Assembly: GCF_000689375.1 (NCBI RefSeq)
Contig: NZ_CBQZ010000001.1
Coordinates: 372,001-436,000, forward strand
Origin: Cardinium endosymbiont cBtQ1 of Bemisia tabaci
GTDB lineage: Bacteria; Bacteroidota; Bacteroidia; Cytophagales; Amoebophilaceae
DNA: 64,000 nucleotides
Reading direction: 5' to 3'
Position 1 is the first letter of the stretch. Each line of letters starts with the position of its first letter. A program made the position numbers and the translations under genes. The notes under the pieces were generated by a model. It made no database searches, was not told the DNA's origin, and was given only the letters and a program-made list of their open reading frames with translations. Shown here piece by piece: positions 36,569 to 45,426 of this stretch.

Positions 36569-37516
36569 ATGGAAAAAATTACGCCAAAAGTAGACCTGGC
36601 CTTTAAAAAAATATTTGGAGTAGAGGAAAATAAAGATCTATTAATGGCTCTGATCAACGCTACGGTTTCAAATGAAGATCAGGTAGTAGATGTTACGTTA
36701 TTAAACCCTTATAATCCCCAAAATTTTAGAACCGATAAACTATCTATCCTAGATATTAAAGCAATTAGTGAAACAGGCAAAAGGTTTAATATAGAAATCC
36801 AAATCACCGATGAAGCAGATTATGATAAACGAGCCTTATATTATTGGGCTAAGCTGTATACAGATCAATTAAAGCGTTCTCAGGATTATGCTACTTTACA
36901 TAAAGCGATAGGTATTCATATTCTTAACTTTGTATCTATAACAAATAATCTGAAGTATCATAATGTATTTCGTATAACAGAACAAGAGAGCGGTCTCCCC
37001 TATTTTAAGGATTTAGAATTACATACTGTAGAGCTAACAAAGTTCAGTAAAGATCCAGAGGAAGATCTAAATAGTTTATTGAAAAAGATCAAAACTTCTT
37101 TAGACATTTGGACTGCCTTTCTTACGCGTCATGATTTGCTGAATAAGGATAACCTACCAGGACCGTTGGCCATCCATACCCTGAAAAAGGCATTGCACGT
37201 TTTAGATACGCTAAACTTGACCGATGAAGAAAGAATGGCTTATGAAGATCACTTGAAATGGTTGAGAATAGAAGCCAATACAGTAGAAAAATATAGAAGA
37301 GAAGGTGAACAAAAAGGTAGATTAGAAGGAGAGCAAAAAGGGAGACAAGAAGGGAGACAAGAAGGCATCCGAATAGGCGAAGAAAAAGGTAAGCTAGAGG
37401 GTAAGCTAGAGGGTAAGCTAGAAATCGCTAAATCTATGCTTTTACAAGGTTATCCTATGGAAAATATCTTGATTATTACTGGTTTATCTATGGATGATAT
37501 TCAGTCTATTATATAA
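36569..37516 (+). CDS. Rpn-family PD-(D/E)XK nuclease / transposase-like protein (PDDEXK_2)
   Basis: A 315-residue protein. The start 'PKVDLAFKKIFGVEENKDLL' is the signature of the PF12784 family; the nuclease core follows with Asp in 'LSILDIKAISETG' and Glu-x-Gln in 'FNIEIQITDE', the usual E-x-Q form of Rpn proteins. The C terminus (about 240-285) is a charged repeat of Gly-x-x-Glu units that precedes a short conserved end 'LLQGYPMENILIITGLSMDDI'. Rpn proteins promote recombination and DNA cleavage in E. coli; related genes are abundant in Amoebophilaceae. The gene appears intact and stands alone, 245 bp before tRNA-His. Confidence 0.9.
   Translation: MEKITPKVDLAFKKIFGVEENKDLLMALINATVSNEDQVVDVTLLNPYNPQNFRTDKLSILDIKAISETGKRFNIEIQITDEADYDKRALYYWAKLYTDQLKRSQDYATLHKAIGIHILNFVSITNNLKYHNVFRITEQESGLPYFKDLELHTVELTKFSKDPEEDLNSLLKKIKTSLDIWTAFLTRHDLLNKDNLPGPLAIHTLKKALHVLDTLNLTDEERMAYEDHLKWLRIEANTVEKYRREGEQKGRLEGEQKGRQEGRQEGIRIGEEKGKLEGKLEGKLEIAKSMLLQGYPMENILIITGLSMDDIQSII
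37301..37432 (+). repeat. In-frame short tandem repeats in the Rpn-type gene
   Basis: Two sets of 12-base units: GGGAGACAAGAA twice (about 37339-37362) and GGTAAGCTAGAG three times (about 37388-37423, last copy altered). They encode GRQE and GKLE units in a Gly/Glu/Lys-rich linker. Because units are 12 bases long, copy-number change keeps the frame. Confidence 0.85.
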
Positions 37517-37704
37517 ACACAATAATACTTTTTTACAATAAGTCTAATTGCAACTTTGTACCCATCATGTATGCAAACTGAAAATACCATTATTTATTTT
37601 GATTTGTATAATACATTCTAATATGCGCTGGTGCTTTATCATCACTTGTTCTATGATGATTTAGATAGAGAGAGCCGTTGTATACAATTTTTATTTTTTT
37701 TGCT

Positions 37705-37712
37705 TATATTTG
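37705..37712 (+). promoter_or_regulatory. Possible Bacteroidota -7 promoter element for tRNA-His
   Basis: TATATTTG matches the Bacteroidota -7 consensus TAnnTTTG exactly and lies 50 bp before the tRNA. A TTG at 37678-37680 is a possible -33 element, but its 24-bp spacing is longer than usual. Confidence 0.4.
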
Positions 37713-37761
37713 ACCCATTAAGTTATCTATCCGCTCAATAGCTTGATAGATCTGTTTTTAT

Positions 37762-37836
37762 GGTGAATGTAGCTCAGCTGGTTAGAGCATTGGTTTGTGG
37801 TACCAAGGGTCGCGGGTTCGAATCCCGTCTTTCACC
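37762..37836 (+). tRNA. tRNA-His (anticodon GTG)
   Basis: Cloverleaf with the extra 5' G (37762) pairing to C at the end, anticodon stem TTGGT/ACCAA, loop TTGTGGT with GTG at 37797-37799, and T arm GGTTCGAATCC. One T-T mismatch occurs in the acceptor stem. It lies about 215 bp upstream of dnaE. Confidence 0.94.
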
Positions 37837-38051
37837 CTGATGTTTTTACCTAATATAGTGCGCATTTTTTTAGATCGCCCATTCTGGGCAGCTGTATTGC
37901 GGTAACCTACGCTTTCCGTATCTTCGTGTTTGCTGTATCAAAAAAATTAGGTATGTGTATGCCTCTCCCGCCCCCCTACAGGAAATAAGGCCGTTAAAGC
38001 TACTTTTAATACTTCTATAATAGGAGGCCATCTATACAATATCATACCGCC

Positions 38052-41000
38052 ATGTCTAACTTTTGCCATTTACATTGTCATACAGAATATTCTTTATTAG
38101 ATGGAGCTGCTAAGGTCACACGTTTAATAGCTGCCAATAAACAATTGGGCATGGATGCATTGGCCATTACCGACCATGGGAATATGTTTGGGGTCCCCCA
38201 TTTTGTAGCGGCAGCTGCTAAGGAAGGGATAAAACCCATTATAGGATGTGAGTTTTATATGGCACCTGATCGGCACGATCATAAAGACAAAACCCGTTAC
38301 CATCAGTTGTTGCTGGCTAAAAATGCAATAGGTTATCAAAATATTACCAAGTTATGCTCCTTAGGTTTTTTAGAAGGCTATTACTATAAACCACGTATTG
38401 ATAAAGCTTTACTCAAACAGTATAAAGAAGGGTTAATTGCCACTACCTGTTGTTTAAGTGCAGAGATTCCTAAAACCATTATACGCCATGGTGAAGCAGC
38501 GGCAGAAAAGCTTTTTTTAGAATGGGTTGAGCTGTTTGGTGAAGATTACTACATAGAGCTACAAAGACATGGCATCAAAGAACAAGAAATCTGTAACGGC
38601 CTATTGCTCCGTTGGGCTAAAAAATATAATGTGAAAGTGATTGCCACCAACGATGTCCATTATGTTGCGCAACAGGACAGTCTTTCACAAGATGTATTGC
38701 TCTGCTTACAGACAGGAAAAGATTACAACGATCCCAATCGGATGCGTTTTAACAACGATCAATTTTTTTTAAAGTCACCAGAAGCAATGGCTTCAGTTTT
38801 TACAGATATACCAGAGGCCCTTACCAATACCCTAGCCTTGGTGGAAAAAGTAGAAACCGTTTCCTTAACACGTGATGTGCTGCTCCCTATTTTTAAACTT
38901 CCAAGTGGATTTTCAGATACCAATCTCTATCTAAGCCATTTGGCTTTTTCTGGAGCACATGCCAAGTATGGGACTATTCCTCTAGAGGTAGAGCACAGAC
39001 TCAACTATGAATTGGCCATTATTGCCCAGACCGGTTTTGCTGGCTATTTTCTAATTGTACAAGACTTTATTCAGGCGGCTGTACAATTAGGTGTGGTGGT
39101 AGGGCCAGGTCGAGGGTCGGTAGCAGGCTCCCTAGTGGCTTTTTGCATCGGCATTACCAAAATAGATCCCATACGCTATAATCTGCTTTTTGAACGTTTT
39201 TTGAATCCAGAACGGGTTTCTATGCCTGATATAGACGTAGATTTTGATGATGAAGGACGTAAGAAAGTAATTGATTACGTGATTCAAAAATATGGTAAAA
39301 ACCAAGTAGCCTCCATTATCACCTTTGGTAGTATGGCCGCTAAATCTGCCATACGGGATGTAGCCCGTGTGTTGGGGGTACCTTTGGCACGGGCCAACTA
39401 TATGACCAAGTTGATACCCGATAAACTAGGGATTACCTTATCAGAAGCTTTTGAAGAAGTAAAAGAACTGGCTGAGCTTAAGAAAGCCCTTACCACACCA
39501 GAAGGTAACGTATTGGATTTAGCGGAAAGATTAGAAGGGTTGGTCCGCCATACAGGTATTCATGCAGCAGGCATCATCATAGCACCTCATGATATTGTGG
39601 AATATATTCCAGTAAAAACAGATAAAAATTCTGATTTATTGGTTACCCAATATGATGGGTCGGTACTTGAAGGAATCGGCATGCTAAAGATGGATTTCTT
39701 AGGCTTAAAGACGCTTAGTATTATTAAAGATACATTGCAATTGATCCAACAAAATAGAGCCATTTCCATAGATATAGATCTAATTCCATTAGATGACCCG
39801 ATTACTTTTAAACTATATCAATCCGGTCATACAAAAGGGACCTTTCAATTTGAGTCAGAAGGGATGCGTCAATGGTTGATTAAACTGCAACCCACTACGA
39901 TGGAAGAGTTGATTGCGATGAATGCGCTTTATAGGCCAGGCCCGATGCAGTTTATTCCTAATTTTATTGCCCGCAAACATGGTAAAGAAGCTATTGAATA
40001 CCCTCATCCAATTTTAGAAACTATTCTAAAGCCCACTTATGGCATTATGATTTACCAAGAGCAAATCATACAAACTGCACAAGCCATGGCGGGTTATACC
40101 CTAGGTAGTGCAGATTTGCTGCGCAAGGCTATGGGGAAAAAAAATGCAACAGAAATGGCCAAACAGTGTGATATTTTCATAACGGGAGCGGCTCAAAAAC
40201 ATAAAATCCCTAAAGAAAAAGCATTGGCTATTTTTGAAATTATGGAAAAGTTTGCACAATATGGCTTTAATCGTTCACATGCAGCAGCCTATTCCCTCAT
40301 TGCTTATCAAACGGCTTATTTAAAGGCCCACTACCCTACCGAATATATGGCCGCTGTATTAACCCATAACCAGGGTGATATTGAAAAAATTGCTTTTTTT
40401 ATGGAAGAAAGTCGACAGCAAGGATTAGCTGTATTGGGCCCTGATATCAATGCCAGCCAAGTCAATTTTAGTGCAGGCCTCCATAAAGAAATAAGGTTTG
40501 GACTAGGCGCGATCAAAGGAACAAGCGAGGCAGCGGTCACTGCTATTATAGCAGCAAGAAAGGAAAAAGGAACGTTTAAAGATATTTTTGATTTTGTCGA
40601 ATCCATTCATCTTAAAATCCTCAATAAAAAAACGATAGAATCACTTGCTTTATCGGGTGCTTTTGATAGCTTGAAGGGGTTACATAGAAGACAGTATCTC
40701 TATGAAGCATTGGGTAGCAGTTTTATAGAAAAATTGATCCAATATCGCAATCGTATACAAAAAGAACAGATAGAAGCTGCGCAGTCTCTTTTTGCAGCTA
40801 GTGGCTATAGTCAAGTTAAAAGGCCAGAACCCGTTGATTGTGACCCTTATCATCCATTGGAACAACTGCGTATAGAGAAAGAACTGGTTGGTTTTTATAT
40901 TTCTGGCCATCCATTAGATCCATTTAAAATAGATATAGAAAGCTTTTGCAATGTAACTACACAAAATATACTAACTGCTAGTCGAAAAACTGTAACTATA

Positions 41001-41489
41001 GCAGGTATACTTACTGCTTCTACCATTAAGCAAAATGGTAAAGGAAATCCTTTTGCGCTAGTCACATTAGATGATTACCATGGATCGTTACATTTTGCAC
41101 TTTTTGGGGAAGACTATTTAAAATACAAGCATCTATTAGAAGTTGGAAAATTACTTTTCCTTACTGGACATGTAGCCATACGTTATGGCAACCAAGAGGT
41201 GCAAACCTTTAAGCCCCGAACGATTAACCTATTGGAAGAGATACGGGAAAAAATGGCGAAAGGAATTCATTTAAAGCTGATGCAAGACCATATTAACCAA
41301 CAGCTGGTAAACGAATTGGAAGCTTGCATCAAACGTTATCCAGGTAAATCTTTTATAAAGATATCCATTATAGATCATGAAGCCCAAATCACCATTCCAA
41401 CCCTTTCTACCCTATACCGTGTGGAACCCACCAACGAACTATTTGGATTATTGCATGGCCTCTCTATAGATTTTTGCCTATGTACTTAG
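38052..41489 (+). CDS. dnaE: DNA polymerase III alpha subunit
   Basis: A 1145-residue replicative polymerase of the DnaE1 type. The PHP domain opens the protein ('HLHCHTEYSLLDGAAK', 'ALAITDHGNMFGV'). The palm carries the catalytic aspartates in 'PDIDVDFDDEGR' (about 394-405) and 'KMDFLGLKTL' (about 548-557). The fingers, 'YRPGPMQFIP' and 'EKFAQYGFNRSHAAAYSLIAYQTAY', follow, then helix-hairpin-helix and OB domains near the end ('TVTIAGILTASTIKQNGKGNPFALVTLDD'). It synthesises the chromosome with the beta clamp. The length is normal for Bacteroidota. 194 bp downstream an IS982 copy begins. Confidence 0.98.
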   Translation: MSNFCHLHCHTEYSLLDGAAKVTRLIAANKQLGMDALAITDHGNMFGVPHFVAAAAKEGIKPIIGCEFYMAPDRHDHKDKTRYHQLLLAKNAIGYQNITKLCSLGFLEGYYYKPRIDKALLKQYKEGLIATTCCLSAEIPKTIIRHGEAAAEKLFLEWVELFGEDYYIELQRHGIKEQEICNGLLLRWAKKYNVKVIATNDVHYVAQQDSLSQDVLLCLQTGKDYNDPNRMRFNNDQFFLKSPEAMASVFTDIPEALTNTLALVEKVETVSLTRDVLLPIFKLPSGFSDTNLYLSHLAFSGAHAKYGTIPLEVEHRLNYELAIIAQTGFAGYFLIVQDFIQAAVQLGVVVGPGRGSVAGSLVAFCIGITKIDPIRYNLLFERFLNPERVSMPDIDVDFDDEGRKKVIDYVIQKYGKNQVASIITFGSMAAKSAIRDVARVLGVPLARANYMTKLIPDKLGITLSEAFEEVKELAELKKALTTPEGNVLDLAERLEGLVRHTGIHAAGIIIAPHDIVEYIPVKTDKNSDLLVTQYDGSVLEGIGMLKMDFLGLKTLSIIKDTLQLIQQNRAISIDIDLIPLDDPITFKLYQSGHTKGTFQFESEGMRQWLIKLQPTTMEELIAMNALYRPGPMQFIPNFIARKHGKEAIEYPHPILETILKPTYGIMIYQEQIIQTAQAMAGYTLGSADLLRKAMGKKNATEMAKQCDIFITGAAQKHKIPKEKALAIFEIMEKFAQYGFNRSHAAAYSLIAYQTAYLKAHYPTEYMAAVLTHNQGDIEKIAFFMEESRQQGLAVLGPDINASQVNFSAGLHKEIRFGLGAIKGTSEAAVTAIIAARKEKGTFKDIFDFVESIHLKILNKKTIESLALSGAFDSLKGLHRRQYLYEALGSSFIEKLIQYRNRIQKEQIEAAQSLFAASGYSQVKRPEPVDCDPYHPLEQLRIEKELVGFYISGHPLDPFKIDIESFCNVTTQNILTASRKTVTIAGILTASTIKQNGKGNPFALVTLDDYHGSLHFALFGEDYLKYKHLLEVGKLLFLTGHVAIRYGNQEVQTFKPRTINLLEEIREKMAKGIHLKLMQDHINQQLVNELEACIKRYPGKSFIKISIIDHEAQITIPTLSTLYRVEPTNELFGLLHGLSIDFCLCT

Positions 41490-41683
41490 AGGACTGTCTC
41501 ATCTGCAGTTGATTTTTCCTATTACCCCTAAAAGGTTCCTTTATGCAATCTTTTGGTAATACTCCGATCTATTGAACATTTTCACTGACTCTGTACTTGT
41601 CATATTACCCAATAAGGTTTGATTTTGTTCAGTTACATGATTTAAATTTATGTTGCTACAATATTCCATATTATCACCTATAT

Positions 41684-42683
41684 ACCTGAACTCTGGATTA
41701 GATTTTCATATTTGCGTATAAAGAAGCTTCTTTGAGTTTTAAATTTAGGTGATTGAAAATTACCTCTAAAAACTAAAGGAGCCGCTTATGAATGTAGACA
41801 AATTAGTAGAAATATATTATATGGTAGATGAGTTTTTAATAAAATTTATGCCTTATATGGAGAAAAAGCTGTTAACAGAGCCCACAAGAAAACCCACTAG
41901 AACTTGTTCTCTTAACTTAAGCGAAATAATGACTATACTAATTGCTTTTCATCTAATAGGTTTTAGAAATTTTAAGATGTATTATATTCATTTAGAGCAA
42001 TTTCACTCAAGTGAGTTTAGAACATTAGTGAGCTATAATAGATTCATATCACTAGTAAAAAGAACGTTAGTTCCTATGTATTTCTTTACGCATAGTCTTT
42101 CTAAGACAAGAACAGGTTGTTATTTTATGGATTCAACAGCCATTAAAGTTTGTAAGGTACAAAGGGCTTGTTCTAACAAAGTATTTAAATCAATAGCTAC
42201 TAAAGGTAAAACAACGACTGGCTGGTTTTTTGGGTTCAAGTTACATTTGATTGTAAATGATTTAGGTGAAATTATGAATTTTACACTTACCCCAGGTAGG
42301 GTCAAGGATAGATTCCCTGCAAAAAGTTTATGCAAAAATTTAATCGGTAAAGTATTCTCGGATAAAGGCTATATCAGCAAAGAATTATTTGAAAAACTTA
42401 TGGAAAAAGGAATAGAGCTCATTACCCATATCAAGAAAAATATGAAAAATGCTTTTATGACATTATGGGATAAATTAATGCTTCGAAAGAGATCCATCAT
42501 TGAAATCATTATCGATCAGCTTAAAAATATTAGCCAAATAGAACACTCTAGACACAGAAGCATACCTAATTTTATTGTCAATTTAATAGCTGGTATTACT
42601 GCTTATGGGCTAAAAGAGAAAAAACCGGCTATAGCTAATATATATACAACTGGTTTACAATAATTCTAATCCAGAGTTCAGGT
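41684..42683 (+). mobile_element. IS982-family element, subfamily B copy 1
   Basis: Exactly 1000 bp with ACCTGAACTCTGGATTAGA ends in inverted orientation. Flanks are AT repeats (TATAT / ATATA), consistent with a short A/T-only target duplication. It carries an intact transposase and the leader pair GCTTCTTTG/CTAAAGGAGC upstream of the start codon (one base different from copy 2). It lies between dnaE and a non-coding stretch. Confidence 0.93.
41788..42663 (+). CDS. IS982-family transposase, subfamily B, intact
   Basis: A 291-residue DDE transposase starting MNVDKLVEIYYMVDEFL. The three catalytic regions are present: 'FMDSTAIKVCKVQ' (Asp), 'VFSDKGYISKE' (Asp) and 'RSIIEIIIDQLKN' (Glu). A strong ribosome site AAAGGAGC lies 6 bases before ATG and can pair with the upstream leader. 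It differs from the copy at 60830-61705 by only a handful of residues and from subfamily A at about a fifth of positions. Length is complete for the family, so it is potentially active. Confidence 0.93.
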   Translation: MNVDKLVEIYYMVDEFLIKFMPYMEKKLLTEPTRKPTRTCSLNLSEIMTILIAFHLIGFRNFKMYYIHLEQFHSSEFRTLVSYNRFISLVKRTLVPMYFFTHSLSKTRTGCYFMDSTAIKVCKVQRACSNKVFKSIATKGKTTTGWFFGFKLHLIVNDLGEIMNFTLTPGRVKDRFPAKSLCKNLIGKVFSDKGYISKELFEKLMEKGIELITHIKKNMKNAFMTLWDKLMLRKRSIIEIIIDQLKNISQIEHSRHRSIPNFIVNLIAGITAYGLKEKKPAIANIYTTGLQ

Positions 42684-43352
42684 ATATAAGGGTATCTAGT
42701 CTACATGTATAACAATATTTGGATTATTTCAATAATAATTATAGATTCAGGTTGTTGTTGCCTTTAATTTATTGCTTTATTATTTTTCATCTATGGTATC
42801 ATTTAAAGTTGGTTTTTTAATCTTCATAGTGCTATACATGATAGCAATGAATTACTTGTTGTTTCATTATGTAAGAGATAAGTACTTTCGTAAGTAAAAT
42901 TCCATATTGTCATTGACGCTATAGTTCAGTACACCCTTTTACAGTGTTCCGTCACATTTTTAGTTAATTTTATATAGTCCGTTCTCTTGTTGGCTCTGTC
43001 GCGTCGTGTGTCGTAGATAAGTATTATCATGAAAAAAAAGGGATTGATAATAAAAGCTTCATATAAGATGAATGAAGGCCCTTCGAGATCGGATTTTAGG
43101 ATCAGGTCTCAAACCACCTTAGGCGGCTGTCATTAAGACTGATGATCGCGAGCGCAAAAGGAAAATCTGGAAATAAATTCAGCAGGTTAGAATTAGAAAG
43201 ATGAATAAAACTGAAATCTTGTAGACGTGTCGAGAAGAGCATACAAGATATGAAAAGTGGCATAGGACGCGATTCCATGATAAGTCTATAAGTTACCTGA
43301 TTACTGTGTAGACGGTATTTTGTCAACTACCACTTTAGAAGAAATATTATAA
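42684..43352. other. Non-coding stretch with one small membrane-protein frame and a possible mobile-element relic
   Basis: Apart from the 34-codon frame at 42793-42897 no gene is supported. 'TTGGCTCTGTCGC' near 42993 resembles a phrase after holB (3985) and may be a relic end. A 74-codon minus-strand frame at 43102-43326 has no recognisable family and is not called. Confidence 0.35.
42793..42897 (+). CDS. Possible 34-residue single-pass membrane peptide
   Basis: ATG at 42793 to TAA at 42895-42897 gives a short basic start (MVSFK), about 18 hydrophobic residues (VGFLIFIVLYMIAMNYLL) and a positively charged tail (HYVRDKYFRK), the plan of a small inner-membrane protein. No Shine-Dalgarno sequence is visible and no homologue is known to me. 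In AT-rich DNA such frames also arise by chance, so support is weak. Confidence 0.25.
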   Translation: MVSFKVGFLIFIVLYMIAMNYLLFHYVRDKYFRK

Positions 43353-43538
43353 ACGTCAATTCTAGACTAGGGTGATTAGAAAAACAGCTTTAAAAAGCTC
43401 CTTTGTCTTGTAAATTTGGAAATGCAAAAAAACCAAATTAGCAAAGAAGCCTCTTAATGAATGTATCAAAATTAGTTGAAATATATTACGCTGTTGATGA
43501 ATTTCTTATAAAATTTATACCTTATATGGTATCATTAT
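43353..43538 (+). mobile_element. Relic of a third IS982 lineage (left end only)
   Basis: Begins ACGTCAATTCTAGACTAGG, a diverged form of the IS982-A end. Its leader differs from A and B, but the first 70 bases of the transposase (ATG at 43457) match subfamily A with one change. The leader pair is degraded (GCTCCTTTG versus CAAAGAAGC). The copy is cut after codon 25 by a 223-bp MITE; the rest is missing. Confidence 0.75.
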
Positions 43539-43761
43539 CTCACATTCCGAACCAGAAAATATTTGCTTATTTAATTATTTTCTATTGATTAATAATGTTT
43601 TATAAGAATTATGATTTTTTAAAAAAAATGGTATGTTTTCTTATTTTTAGTTATAGAGTAAAAATTTTGCATTGAAAATCAGTTATCTAGAAATTAATTA
43701 TAAATTAAGAAATTTTTATATTATTCTCATAACCAATGGAAAATTTGGTTCGGAATGTGAG
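43539..43761. mobile_element. 223-bp MITE with perfect target duplication
   Basis: Ends CTCACATTCCGAACCA and its exact inverse TGGTTCGGAATGTGAG form 16-bp terminal inverted repeats. ATTAT occurs directly on both sides (43534-43538 and 43762-43766). The interior is AT-rich with no coding frame. The ends match none of the other elements in this window, so its autonomous partner lies elsewhere or is lost. Confidence 0.85.
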
Positions 43762-43898
43762 ATTATAGACCTTATCATTAAGTTTATGGCTAAAATACTC
43801 TTAACTTGACGTCTATGGTTCATTACACACTTCCCAGACTTCATTTTGCATTTCTCCTATCCTACAACGAACATGGACGCAATAGGACGCCAACATGG

Positions 43899-44726
43899 TT
43901 AAGCTACAGCCCTATTTTGATTTTGATCTTTATCGATATTATCAGATCCTCTTGCATCCCTATCATCTTCCGATAGTATAGTTGGGAGTACAATAGCATG
44001 GATTGGACTTTCCTGCATATTCTTCACATTTTCAAGATCATTTTGGTTATCCTCTTGTATCATAGAATGGTTATCATCATTTTGAAGTGGATTGTTATCA
44101 AAAGAATAAGACCATTCACTAACCAAATCTGATTGCTCATCAAATGGTAGCTCATCAACAGGAAAATCTTCATCTTCATCTTGATCGGGATAGGTATTAC
44201 TACCTATATCAAAAGTATGGTCCCAGTCACCATAGGAAGATTCATCTTCATGACCATCACAATCAGTATTTTCTAACAAACCATTCGTTTGATCCGCTAC
44301 GCTAGAAGTTTTAGCATGTTCTTTTAAATCATCTGTTAGGATCGGTATACTAGACGTTCCACCCCTTTGATCCGTTATGCTAGAAGTTTCAGCCCCTTCT
44401 AACAAATCATCTGTTTGGATTGGTATACTACACGTTTCAGACTCTTCCTCCAAACCATCTGTAGCTGCCACTACTGCTGCAGCCATCTTACTTGGATTTG
44501 AATCAGCTATTTGTTGTATAGCACCATTATAAACAGTCTCCCTATCTTGCTCCTCTTTTATAGAAGAAGAGCAACTAAAATAATCTGCTGATGGGTTATT
44601 TAATAATTTTAAATCAGGATGTAAACGATTTTGAATTGCTTTCGCACGAAAATCATTAATACCTCTATCGCAGTTAAAAGCAAGTAAAAATGTACCCATA
44701 GTAGATAAAAATAGGCTTCTGCTCAT
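43899..44726 (-). CDS. Acidic repeat-containing lipoprotein, candidate surface or effector protein
   Basis: A 275-residue protein from the ATG at 44726, chosen because AAAGGAAAT lies directly upstream and the product starts with a regular signal peptide (MSRSLFLSTMGTFLLAFNC) with a lipobox at Cys19; an ATG 15 codons upstream is also in frame. The mature part is very acidic. Residues about 90-160 hold degenerate repeats of about 20 residues alternating 'TSSIPILTDDL' and 'TSSVADQTNGLLE' types; a Asp/Glu-rich stretch follows ('DQDEDEDFPVDELPFDEQSD'). I recognise no family. The plan, with lipid anchor, internal repeats and disordered acidic body, fits a surface or secreted host-interaction protein, but this is inference. 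Confidence 0.6.
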   Translation of the reverse strand: MSRSLFLSTMGTFLLAFNCDRGINDFRAKAIQNRLHPDLKLLNNPSADYFSCSSSIKEEQDRETVYNGAIQQIADSNPSKMAAAVVAATDGLEEESETCSIPIQTDDLLEGAETSSITDQRGGTSSIPILTDDLKEHAKTSSVADQTNGLLENTDCDGHEDESSYGDWDHTFDIGSNTYPDQDEDEDFPVDELPFDEQSDLVSEWSYSFDNNPLQNDDNHSMIQEDNQNDLENVKNMQESPIHAIVLPTILSEDDRDARGSDNIDKDQNQNRAVA

Positions 44727-45426
44727 ATTTCCTTTGCATATTAATTTTACTTTATTTATATTGCGGTGCATATGTAAATTTGTTTTGTTGTGAACAATAA
44801 AATTTTAAACCAGCCCCACATAAGCTAGGGTTTTTCTAACCGCCATTATGCAAATCGCATGGTGCCATTGGGTGAATAGTCTAGTCCATTTGCTATATGT
44901 AAGCTGGAATTAAAAACAAATGGATTAAAAGTGTATAATCTATAATATATAGCGCCCTATATAACACTGTATATAAAAACCATTACTTGTATAGAGAGTA
45001 GGCCGCAAGGGCGCTAATAGAAGAGGCTATATTAAATCCTCCCAAATAACCTAAAGCATCTAGAAAGTTCAACTTGTGCTTTATCTTCCGAGCGCACTAC
45101 CTTTTATTCAAAAAGGCCATGGTTTAATAGTATTAAAAAAATTTAGAAGATACAAACTTATAATAAGCTTTTAGCTAAAATCTTGCCTAACGCTTCATAG
45201 GTCGGTTTTATAGCAGAAAAATTTTTAATGGTTTATCTGCCGATAAGCTATTACTTTTGGAAAGTGGCATCTCTAAATTTTTTCGATCGTATCTAGCAAA
45301 ACGCCACACCATATAGCATAATAGTCAATCATATAATCCAAATAAGTCATCAAAAAATTCAAGGTATTGGCCAGATAAATTTTGTTTTAATATCACACAT
45401 ATCCTTTATCCTATTCGATTACTACC
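44727..45426. other. Long stretch between the acidic lipoprotein and mutL, probably a decayed gene
   Basis: No intact frame is present. On the minus strand about 44983-45075 translates to 'FLDALGYLGG…SALAAYSL' before a stop, which resembles the last membrane helix of a transporter (DUF5690/MFS-like), while further upstream the frame is broken repeatedly. The resemblance is slight. The mutL promoter must lie in the last 100 bp. Confidence 0.3.

Noticed and set aside
37301-37432. Possible CRISPR-like array
   Set aside because: Units are 12 bases, adjacent without spacers, and in frame within a protein linker.
43102-43326. 74-codon minus-strand frame between IS982-B and the IS982 relic
   Set aside because: Not recognisable and not supported by context; could be an antisense shadow of a decayed transposase.
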